From the NCBI GenBank assembly GCA_016109435.1, contig JAEILR010000011.1:1-64000 (forward strand): a DNA stretch of 64,000 nt, given 5' to 3'. A program made the position numbers and the translations under genes. The notes under the pieces were generated by a model. The model made no database searches. It saw only the letters and a program-made list of their open reading frames with translations, and was not told where the DNA came from. Numbering within the stretch: position 1 is the stretch's first letter; the number at the start of each line of letters is the position of its first letter. Shown here one piece after another: positions 56,073 through 63,584 of the stretch. The stretch is from Methanomassiliicoccus sp. Lineage in GTDB: Archaea > Thermoplasmatota > Thermoplasmata > Methanomassiliicoccales > Methanomassiliicoccaceae.

Positions 56073-58261
56073 TCGGCTGGGTCCTGGACTGCTACGCCGA
56101 CATGGCCGAGAATCGCATGGTCACCTGGGTCAGGACCGGGCAGGGCGCGGTGAGGGTGATCGGCGACGTGGTGCCCCGCATCTACGTGCGCGCCTCCAAG
56201 GACCGCCTGGAGAAGCTCATCGGGGACCTGGCCCTCATCGGGGTCAGGGACGTTTCCCTGGTACGTCGCCGCACCGGGCTGGGGGAGCGGGAGCGGGAGG
56301 TGCTGTCGGTGGCGGTGCGCGACTATGCCTCGATACAGCCGCTGGCGATGACCATCGACGCGTGGGGCGACCACCATGACCATCTGCTCTACAATGTCGA
56401 CCTGCGCATGGACCAGCGCTACTTCCTGGAGAAGGGCGTGTTCTCCATGGGGATGGTGGAGCTGCCGTCGATGACCTCCCGGGACTCCAGGCTGCGGATC
56501 GACTACCAGGTCCCGCCGCTCAGCTCCGTCGACCTCCGCGTCAAGACGAAGGGGGTGGGAATACCGACCTTCGACGACCCCATCGCCTCGGTGGCGGTCA
56601 ACGATGTAGTGCTGGACGGGCCGGAGGGTTCGGTGCTGGAGCAGCTGCAGGCGCTGATCAGAGAGGAGGACCCCGACATCATCTACACCGACAAGGGGGA
56701 CAGCTTCTACCTTCCCTACCTACAGAGGAGGGCCGCGGAGCAGGGCGTGAGCCTGGAACTGGGGCGGGACAGGGGGGAGAGGACCTCCCGGGGCAAGAGC
56801 TTCTTCACCTACGGCCGGATAGTGTACAAGCCGCCAGGCCACAAGCTGAGGGGCAGGGTGCACATCGATCGCGAGTCGTCCTTCACCTTCCGGGAGAGCG
56901 GACTGAACGGCCTCATCGAGCTGTCCCGGCTGTCCATGATCCCCCTGCAGGACCTCTCGCGCCTTTCCCCGGGCAGCGCCATCAGCGCTATGCAGGTGAA
57001 CGAGGCGGTGCGCACCGGGCACGTGATCCTGTGGAAGAAGAACCGGCCCGAGGACTTCAAGACCGCCGGAGCGCTCATCGCCTGCGACCGCGGGGGGTTC
57101 ATCTACGAGCCCCGAGTAGGGGTGCATGACGGCGTCTGGGAGGTGGACTTCTTTTCCCTGTACCCCAGCATCATGGTGGTGCACAACATCTCTCCGGAGA
57201 CGGTCATGTGCCCATGCTGCCCCCGCTCCTCCCTGACCGTCCCGGAGCTGGGCTACCATATCTGCGAGAAGGGGCAGGGGCTGGTGCCCCGGGTCCTGGT
57301 CCCCATCCTCGACCGGCGCCGGGTGTACAAGGAGCTGAGGAAGCAGGGCGGCCAGAGGGGGGAGATGTACGACCAGCGGACCAAGGCCCTGAAGTGGGTG
57401 CTGGTCACCTGCTTCGGCTACACCGGATACCGCAACGCGAGGTTCGGGAGGATAGAGTGCCACGAGTCCATCACCGCCTTCGGGAGGGACATCCTTGTCC
57501 GCTCGGCGGAGCTGGCCGAGCGGCGGGGCTTCGACGTGCTGCACGGGATCGTGGACTCCCTGTGGCTAAGGGGGGAGGGTAGCATCGCCTCGTACTGCGA
57601 GGAGGTGAGCCGGGAGACGGAGATACCACTCAACCTGGAGGGGCGGTACTCATGGATCGTGTTCCTTCCCAGCATCTCCACCGGGGTGGGGGCGCTGAAC
57701 CGCTACTACGGCCGGTTCGAGGACGGCACGCTCAAGCTGCGGGGCATCGCCGTCCGCCGGAGGGACACCCCCGCGCTGGTGGAGGACCTCCAGCAGGACA
57801 TGCTCGCGCACCTCTCGGGGGCCGGGGACACGCCCTCGTTCCTCGAGCTGGTGCCCTCCTCCCTGGAGGTGATGGACCGGTACGTGGAGGAGGTGCGCTC
57901 GGGGACCGTGGACAGGGGACGCCTGGTTCTCAGGAAGAGCATCTCCCGAAAGCTGGAAGAGTACGTGCAGTTCAACGACTCGGTGGCCGCCCTCCGCCAG
58001 CTGCACGACCGGGGCTTCGAGCTGCAGCCCGGGCAGTCGGTGGAATACCTCATCACCGATTCCACCAGCGGCAGTTCCTGGCAGAGGGTTCGGGCCGCGC
58101 CCTTCCTGGAGGGGGACGAGAGGTACGACGCGGAAAAGTACGTGGACCTCGTGCTGCGCGGCGCGGCGGAGCTGCTGTCGCCGTTCGGCCGGGGCATCCA
58201 CGAGCTCCGGGCCAGGGACCGGGAGAGGGGATCAAAGCACCGACAGGAGCGATACGTCTAG
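56069..58261 (+). CDS. polB: Divergent family B DNA polymerase (PolB2-like), exonuclease motifs degraded
   Basis: 730 aa. Polymerase motif A is intact: EVDFFSLYPSIMV (D360). Motif B is recognisable as KWVLVTCFGYTGYRNARFGR (K442…G450). Motif C is HGIVDSLWL (491-499) in place of YGDTDS, keeping the second Asp (D496) but not the first. The 3'-5' exonuclease looks dead: ExoI is SVDLRVK (D155 kept, Glu replaced by Arg), ExoII is GDSFYLPYL (Asp replaced by Tyr214), and no ExoIII YxxxD is seen. A four-Cys site (C381, C383, C384, C399) follows motif A. This fits the archaeal PolB2 group rather than replicative PolB or PolD. Its last 30 bases overlap the convergent permease gene. Confidence 0.88.
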   Translation: MIGWVLDCYADMAENRMVTWVRTGQGAVRVIGDVVPRIYVRASKDRLEKLIGDLALIGVRDVSLVRRRTGLGEREREVLSVAVRDYASIQPLAMTIDAWGDHHDHLLYNVDLRMDQRYFLEKGVFSMGMVELPSMTSRDSRLRIDYQVPPLSSVDLRVKTKGVGIPTFDDPIASVAVNDVVLDGPEGSVLEQLQALIREEDPDIIYTDKGDSFYLPYLQRRAAEQGVSLELGRDRGERTSRGKSFFTYGRIVYKPPGHKLRGRVHIDRESSFTFRESGLNGLIELSRLSMIPLQDLSRLSPGSAISAMQVNEAVRTGHVILWKKNRPEDFKTAGALIACDRGGFIYEPRVGVHDGVWEVDFFSLYPSIMVVHNISPETVMCPCCPRSSLTVPELGYHICEKGQGLVPRVLVPILDRRRVYKELRKQGGQRGEMYDQRTKALKWVLVTCFGYTGYRNARFGRIECHESITAFGRDILVRSAELAERRGFDVLHGIVDSLWLRGEGSIASYCEEVSRETEIPLNLEGRYSWIVFLPSISTGVGALNRYYGRFEDGTLKLRGIAVRRRDTPALVEDLQQDMLAHLSGAGDTPSFLELVPSSLEVMDRYVEEVRSGTVDRGRLVLRKSISRKLEEYVQFNDSVAALRQLHDRGFELQPGQSVEYLITDSTSGSSWQRVRAAPFLEGDERYDAEKYVDLVLRGAAELLSPFGRGIHELRARDRERGSKHRQERYV

Positions 58262-59815
58262 GCCGGTGAAATTGAGGAGCGAGGGGAGTATCAGGCAGCC
58301 GGTCAGGTGCACCCGGCCGATGGCCAGTCTGGGGGGGAGCGTCCCCATCAGCGTGGACACCGCCAGAACGATCAGCCCGGGAAGCCCGCAGAACACCGCC
58401 GCCAGGGCGACCAGGAGGACGATGATGGCCCGGTTGAGGGTACGCAGGTCCGTTCCCGCCGCCGATCGGGCCAGCCTCGCTCCCAGGACGACGGCCGTGC
58501 GGTAGGAGACCGCCGCGGAGACGAGGACCGCGAGCAGCAGCAGGGGGAACCACGGTGAGGGCGGGCAGATCGCCGCGGCGCCGTCAGCGCCCAGCACCTC
58601 CTTGGCCGCCAGCATGGCCCCCGAACGACCCTTGAAGGCGAGGGCGAGAGCGAGGAGGCCGAGCACGGTGGAAGAGGTGCCCACCGCCGACACCATGGTC
58701 AGGTAGCTCCGCCCGGCGTCCTCCAGGCCCCCCTTCCCTCGCCCCAGCGAGGAGGCCAGGATGACCCCGGTGGTCGAGGAGATGCCGGGGAACCATCCCA
58801 CCAAAGCGCCGGAGAGCGTGCCCCGGAGGCCCGACCTCAGGTCGTCGGCCCCCTCCGCCGCGACCTCCTGCGGCGGTATGGACGCGCGTCCCAGGGAGGA
58901 GATGAGCGACGGCAGGCCGAACAGGCCGGTGAGCAGGGGGAACATGATGCTGTGCCCCAGGCCCTCGAACGCGCCGGAGAGCGGCAGTCTGGCCTCCGTG
59001 CAGGTGAGGCCGAGGGCTCCCGACAGCAGCAGGAACAGGATGGCCAGGCCGCGCTCCCTCCGCGCGGACCGGCGGACCCGCCACCGCCCCTCGACCCTCA
59101 CCGTGCCCCGGGGGACCCTCGCCCCGACCAGTCTCCACCTCCCAGTCCCCGTCCGCAGCCACGCTTCTCCCGCCGGCCCCCGCTCCACCGTCCCCGAGAG
59201 CACCGCGTCCTGGCCGTCCACGGGGACGGGGCGCGACAGGCTGATCACCTCCGCCGTGCGCACGGCCCGTCGGACGACCACCTTTGCGGTCACCTCCCTG
59301 CCGCGTTCGGACAGTATCAGGGCGACGAGGGCGGCGGCGATGAGGAAGGGCGTGGCCAGGTCCAGCAGGGGGAAGAGGTTCAGGGGCGGCCCCAGCACCA
59401 GGGAGAGGGGCAGGCACATGACCACCGCCAGGGCGGCGCCCACCAGGCCCCCGTACGCGGAGCACCGCACCGCCTCCAGCCCCCGCCCCTCCAGGAGCAT
59501 GCGGTGGCCGGGGAGGATGCTCATCACGGTGTCCTCCTCCGGGGCCCCCAGGAACAGCGAGGGGAGGAAGTCCAGGATGGAGTGGGCCACCGCCGCGGAG
59601 GCGATGATAGCGACCATGAACAGGGGCGCGGCCTCCCGTTCCGCTCCCAGGAGCACCGCGGCATCCCCCAGCGCCGGGAGCAGGACCGGCCCGGACGCCA
59701 CCAGGACGAGGGCGAGGGTGTTGACATGGAGCCCTGGAGCGAGGCCGGTGAGCGTCCCCAGCCCGGCTCCCAGCAACGCCATGTACAGCACTACCAGTAG
59801 CAGGGAGAGGTCCAC
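58232..59815 (-). CDS. TctA-like membrane protein (COG1784-type) with inserted soluble domain
   Basis: 527 aa with 11-12 hydrophobic segments in two halves. GTLTGLAPGLHVNTLALVLV near the N terminus and ALVGWFPGISSTTGVILASS in the second half are the paired Gly-rich signatures of the TctA/DUF112 permease superfamily. Between the halves, residues about 170-255 form a hydrophilic insert rich in beta-type sequence (VDGQDAVLSGTVERGPAGEA, GTVRVEGRWRVRRSARRERG) that could be a cytoplasmic OB-like domain. No TctB or TctC partner is seen, so tripartite transport is not implied; the substrate is unknown. Confidence 0.8.
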   Translation of the reverse strand: MDLSLLLVVLYMALLGAGLGTLTGLAPGLHVNTLALVLVASGPVLLPALGDAAVLLGAEREAAPLFMVAIIASAAVAHSILDFLPSLFLGAPEEDTVMSILPGHRMLLEGRGLEAVRCSAYGGLVGAALAVVMCLPLSLVLGPPLNLFPLLDLATPFLIAAALVALILSERGREVTAKVVVRRAVRTAEVISLSRPVPVDGQDAVLSGTVERGPAGEAWLRTGTGRWRLVGARVPRGTVRVEGRWRVRRSARRERGLAILFLLLSGALGLTCTEARLPLSGAFEGLGHSIMFPLLTGLFGLPSLISSLGRASIPPQEVAAEGADDLRSGLRGTLSGALVGWFPGISSTTGVILASSLGRGKGGLEDAGRSYLTMVSAVGTSSTVLGLLALALAFKGRSGAMLAAKEVLGADGAAAICPPSPWFPLLLLAVLVSAAVSYRTAVVLGARLARSAAGTDLRTLNRAIIVLLVALAAVFCGLPGLIVLAVSTLMGTLPPRLAIGRVHLTGCLILPSLLNFTGLDVSLLSVL

Positions 59816-59874
59816 GCCACCTCTTCGCCCACCCGGGTAGAAGTGGAACGCCGCTACGCTTAGTGTTCGCTCAC

Positions 59875-59881
59875 TTATTAA
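59875..59881 (+). promoter_or_regulatory. TATA-like box for the ABC exporter operon
   Basis: TTATTAA lies about 28 bases before the ATG at 59907; the resulting mRNA would have almost no leader. Confidence 0.4.
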
Positions 59882-59906
59882 CCAGTAGCTGGATTACGGT
59901 GTTCGC

Positions 59907-60818
59907 ATGAAAGTGGTGTCCGCCCGGAAGCTTACCAAAAAGTACGACAAGCTGGTCGCGGTCGATGGGATAGATTTCGATATCGAGGAAGGCGAGATCT
60001 TCGGGTTCCTGGGGCCTAACGGCGCGGGTAAGAGCACCACCATTCGGATGGTCCAGGGGGTCTCCCCCATCACCTCCGGCAGCCTGGAGGTCCTGGGCAT
60101 GGACGTGCGGAAGCAGAGCAAGGAGATCAAGGGGCTCATCGGCGTCGCCCCCCAGGAGAGCAACCTGGACCCCGATTTCCCGGTCATTCGCAACCTCACC
60201 ACCTACGCCCGGTACTTCGGCATCCCTCCGGCCGAGGCAGAGAAGCGTTCCCGGAAGCTGCTGGAGTTCATGCAGCTGAGCGACAAAGCGGACGCCAAGA
60301 TCGAGGAGCTGTCCGGGGGGATGAAGCGCCGTCTGATCGTCGCCCGGGCGCTGATCAATGAGCCGAAGCTCCTCATACTGGACGAGCCGACCACCGGACT
60401 GGACCCTCAGGCCCGGCACCTCATCTGGGAGAGGATCAGGGAGCTGAAGAAGGGCGGCACCACCATCATCCTATCCACCCACTACATGGACGAGGCGGAG
60501 CAGCTGTGCGACCGATTGGTCATCATGGAGAACGGCCGGTTCCTGGTGGAGGGGCAGCCCCGTGACCTCATACGGGACGTGGTCGGACCCTGCGTCATGG
60601 AGGTCATCGATCCGGACGGGAAGGAGATCGAGGACTACCTGTCAACGAAGGGGGACCAGGTGGAGCGCTCGGCGGACCGCATCTACGTATACTCGAAACA
60701 GTGCGAGATCGTGCAGTCGGACTTCCGCAAGCGGTTCCCGGAGGTGTACTCCAGGGTCCGCCCGGCCACGCTGGAGGACGTCTTCCTCAAGCTCACCGGC
60801 AGGAGGCTGAAGGAATGA
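59907..60818 (+). CDS. ABC transporter ATP-binding protein (drug/exopolysaccharide exporter type)
   Basis: 303 aa. Walker A FLGPNGAGKSTTIRM (about residues 33-47), Q-loop VAPQESNLD, signature LSGGMKRRLIVARALI, Walker B LLILDEPTTGLDPQ and H-loop STHYMDEAEQL are all intact. A C-terminal domain (residues 220-303) follows, as in DrrA/NodI-type ATPases. It pairs with the ABC-2 permease next door (ATGA overlap); the exported substrate is unknown. Confidence 0.93.
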   Translation: MKVVSARKLTKKYDKLVAVDGIDFDIEEGEIFGFLGPNGAGKSTTIRMVQGVSPITSGSLEVLGMDVRKQSKEIKGLIGVAPQESNLDPDFPVIRNLTTYARYFGIPPAEAEKRSRKLLEFMQLSDKADAKIEELSGGMKRRLIVARALINEPKLLILDEPTTGLDPQARHLIWERIRELKKGGTTIILSTHYMDEAEQLCDRLVIMENGRFLVEGQPRDLIRDVVGPCVMEVIDPDGKEIEDYLSTKGDQVERSADRIYVYSKQCEIVQSDFRKRFPEVYSRVRPATLEDVFLKLTGRRLKE

Positions 60819-61618
60819 GCATGCTGTCCAGTATCGATTCCGGCGCATGGCTGGTGTGGCGGCGCAACGCTGACGTGTTCTTCAAGACCTGGAAGACCAA
60901 CTTCCTGCCCTCCATCCTGGAGCCCCTCCTGTACCTGGTGGCCATGGGGGCGGGGCTCGGCGGCCTCATCGTCGGCCTCAAGTACGCCGGCCAGGACATC
61001 AGCTACGTCCGGTTCCTGGCCCCCGGCCTGGTGGCCATCTCCATCATGTACGGCGGGTTCTTCGAGTGCACCTACGGCTCGTTCGTCCGGATGCACTACC
61101 AGAAGACGTTCGACGCCATCGTGGCCACGCCGGTTAGCATCGAGGACGTGATCGCCGGGGAGATACTGTGGGGGGCGACCAAGAGCTTCGTCAATTCCAC
61201 CATCGTGCTCCTGGTGGTGATGGTCCTGGGAGCGACATTCTTCCCCGAAGTGCTGTTCACCGCCCCCACCGTGCTGGTGGTGCCCATCGTGGCCTTCCTC
61301 GGCGGCCTGATGTTCTCGTCCATCGCCATGATCTTCACCGGGATCGTTCCCAACATCGACTCGTTCAACTACCCCTTTTTCCTGCTGGTCACCCCCATGT
61401 TCCTGCTGGGAGGGACCTTCTTTCCCATCTCCCAGCTCGGCCCGGCGGAGCCCATCGCCTACGTACTGCCGCTGACCCACGTGAGCATACTGGTCCGGGA
61501 CCTCTCGCTGGGGCTCTTCAGCTGGATCGACCTGGCCGCGTTCCTGTACATCGTCATCGCCACGGTGATAACCTTCGTTCCGGCGGTGTATGTGATGAGA
61601 AAGCGCCTGGTCAAGTGA
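60815..61618 (+). CDS. ABC-2 type permease (NodJ/DrrB-like)
   Basis: 267 aa with six membrane segments. The N terminus WLVWRRNADVFFKTWKTNFL, FLAPGLVAISIMYGGFFECT and FPISQLGPAEPIAYVLPLTH match the ABC-2/NodJ signature. Translational coupling to the ATPase supports a two-component exporter. The C terminus overlaps the convergent phosphoribosyltransferase gene by 8 bases. Confidence 0.92.
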   Translation: MSMLSSIDSGAWLVWRRNADVFFKTWKTNFLPSILEPLLYLVAMGAGLGGLIVGLKYAGQDISYVRFLAPGLVAISIMYGGFFECTYGSFVRMHYQKTFDAIVATPVSIEDVIAGEILWGATKSFVNSTIVLLVVMVLGATFFPEVLFTAPTVLVVPIVAFLGGLMFSSIAMIFTGIVPNIDSFNYPFFLLVTPMFLLGGTFFPISQLGPAEPIAYVLPLTHVSILVRDLSLGLFSWIDLAAFLYIVIATVITFVPAVYVMRKRLVK

Positions 61619-62189
61619 TCCGGTCGGCGACGATAACGCGGCCCTCCCGCACCTCGACCCGGACCAGGGACCTGATGCGGACGCCCAGCTCCTTCTCCAT
61701 ACGGATGCGGGCGTCGCCCTTCTCCACCATCACGACGATGTCCACCACCTTTGCCCCCGCCTCCCGAAGGGCGAGGACCAGCGGCTTCAGCGTTCCCCCG
61801 GTGGACAGCACGTCGTCCACGATGACCACCCGGTCGCCGGCCCGGACGTCGTTCACGTACAGCCTGCCCTTGGAATACCCGGTGGACTGATCGACCGCTA
61901 TCTCCCCTGTCAGGCCGTAGGGACGCTTCCGCACCACCGCGTATGGTATCCCGGCCCGCAGGGACAGCCCCACCGCCAGGGGGATCCCCAGGGCCTCGGG
62001 GGTGACGATGACGTCGCAATCCAGGTCGGCGAGGGCGAACATCGCGTCCACGACCTCGGAGAGAAGCAGGGGGTCCGCCCTGGGTATGCCGTCGGTGAGG
62101 GGGTGGACGAAGTAATCGTACTCCCCCACCCGGATGACCAGGGCTGCCTCCAGGCTCTGTTTCAGGCGGGGCAGCGGGTGATCGCTCAT
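61611..62189 (-). CDS. Hypoxanthine/adenine-type phosphoribosyltransferase (archaeal Hpt group)
   Basis: 192 aa. The PRPP-binding motif is VVIVDDVLSTGGTLKPLV (about residues 119-136); the N-terminal half has YDYFVHPLTDGIPRADPLLL and ALADLDCDVIVTPEALGIPL. This pattern is that of the archaeal Hpt/GMP-type family, a purine base + PRPP to nucleotide enzyme. It is a paralogue of the gene at 62985. Which base each prefers cannot be read from the sequence. Confidence 0.87.
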   Translation of the reverse strand: MSDHPLPRLKQSLEAALVIRVGEYDYFVHPLTDGIPRADPLLLSEVVDAMFALADLDCDVIVTPEALGIPLAVGLSLRAGIPYAVVRKRPYGLTGEIAVDQSTGYSKGRLYVNDVRAGDRVVIVDDVLSTGGTLKPLVLALREAGAKVVDIVVMVEKGDARIRMEKELGVRIRSLVRVEVREGRVIVADRIT

Positions 62190-62204
62190 CGGTCCTCGCC
62201 CGGA

Positions 62205-62873
62205 CTATGGGCCTACCACGCGAGCCCACCGGTCGGCGGTCTTCTTGACCTTTCCCGTCTCCTTCAGCTCCTTCAGCGTGGACTTGACCAGCGGCAGGGG
62301 AACGTCGATCTTGAACTGGGACTTGAAGGCTCGGCGGATCTCGGTCTCGCTCTTGGCCTCGCCCAGGGTCTTCGGCAGCAGCGTCCGCAGGTCCTCGTGA
62401 AGGTTCCAGGGGAAGATGAACCACGTCCACCGGTCCTCGGGCACCCTCACCGAGAAGAAGTCCGGTTCCATCTTGGAATGGGCGATGTGCAGGAGAGTGG
62501 AGGTCTTGATCTCCCGGGGATGTTTCCTGAACAGGTGGGCCAGGGCCAGGGTGAGCGATTCCCCGGTATCGGTGATGTCATCCACGATGAGCACCGACTC
62601 GCCCTCCACGTCGGAGCTGAGCTCCTGGGTCAGCAGGGCCTTGCCGTCGGGGTTGGCGGTGACGCCCCAGTGCTCGGTCTTCACCGCGTACAGCTTCTTC
62701 ACGTTGAGCTGATCGCACAGCAGCCTCGCGGGCACCCACCCTCCCCGGGTGAGGCCGACGACCACCGTCGGCCGGTACCCGTCGGCCTGAACCTGCCTGG
62801 CAATTTCCCTGGTCCATCTCGATATCTCGTCATAGGTGACGATCTTGCACCTGAAGCTCTCCACGTCTGCCAT
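62205..62873 (-). CDS. Phosphoribosyltransferase of the archaeal COG2236 group with C-terminal extension
   Basis: 222 aa. YRPTVVVGLTRGGWVPARLL, the PRPP loop SVLIVDDITDTGESLTLALA and WFIFPWNLHEDL define a xanthine/hypoxanthine-like PRTase group. The last 70 or so residues (GEAKSETEIRRAFKSQFKID…VKSTLKELKETGKVKKTADR) are an added small winged-helix-like segment. ATG 62873 is chosen; the frame is open to 62930. It lies between the two Hpt-like genes on the same strand. Confidence 0.87.
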   Translation of the reverse strand: MADVESFRCKIVTYDEISRWTREIARQVQADGYRPTVVVGLTRGGWVPARLLCDQLNVKKLYAVKTEHWGVTANPDGKALLTQELSSDVEGESVLIVDDITDTGESLTLALAHLFRKHPREIKTSTLLHIAHSKMEPDFFSVRVPEDRWTWFIFPWNLHEDLRTLLPKTLGEAKSETEIRRAFKSQFKIDVPLPLVKSTLKELKETGKVKKTADRWARVVGP

Positions 62874-62984
62874 GTCCACACCCTTGCCGGACGGATCGTG
62901 ACCGCTCTGGCCAGAACGGGGACGACCCATTACGGTGATGATGCGAAGGCAAGGGCATGGGAGAAAAAAAGCTTTCGTCCCGGT

Positions 62985-63584
62985 TCAGGGAACGGATATC
63001 CTGGGCCTGGGCGCGGACGTCACCACCCTGCCCCCCAGGACATCCACTCGGAGAAGGGTCTTTATGCACATCCCCAGCTCCCTCTCCAGCGCGGCCCGCC
63101 CGTCGCCCTTCTCCAGCACCACCACGGTGTCCACGACCTCGACCCCCATGGACCGGAGGGCGGTGACGATGCTCCTGAGGGTCCCTCCGGTGGAAAGGAT
63201 ATCGTCCACCAGTACCACCCGGTCCCCCTCCCGGAGGCCGTTGATGTACATCTGGCAGGTGGAATAGCCGGTCACCTGGCACACGCTGACCTCTCCCGGC
63301 AGCCCGTAGGAGCGCTTCCTCACCACCACGTATGGTATCCCGGTGTGCAGGGACAGGGGCACCACCAGAGGTATGCCCATGGCCTCCGGGGCGACCAGGC
63401 GGTCGCAGTCCAGGTCGGCGATCTCCACCATCCGGTCGATCACCTCTTCCAGCACCTCGGCCTCCATGAACGGTATGCCGTCGGTCAGCGGACTGACGAT
63501 ATAGCTGTAGCCGCCCCGGGGCACCACCACGGCGCCCTCCATGGACCGCTTCAGCCCTTCCAGGGGCGCGTCAGGGGCTGGCAT
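62985..63584 (-). CDS. Hypoxanthine/adenine-type phosphoribosyltransferase, second copy
   Basis: 199 aa, paralogous to the gene at 61611: YSYIVSPLTDGIPFMEAEVL, EIADLDCDRLVAPEAMGIPL and VVLVDDILSTGGTLRSIVTA. Differences at the substrate side (for example YSTCQMYING against YSKGRLYVND) suggest different base preference. It overlaps the end of the adenine deaminase gene by 14 bases, so deamination of adenine and salvage of hypoxanthine may be coexpressed. Confidence 0.87.
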   Translation of the reverse strand: MPAPDAPLEGLKRSMEGAVVVPRGGYSYIVSPLTDGIPFMEAEVLEEVIDRMVEIADLDCDRLVAPEAMGIPLVVPLSLHTGIPYVVVRKRSYGLPGEVSVCQVTGYSTCQMYINGLREGDRVVLVDDILSTGGTLRSIVTALRSMGVEVVDTVVVLEKGDGRAALERELGMCIKTLLRVDVLGGRVVTSAPRPRISVP

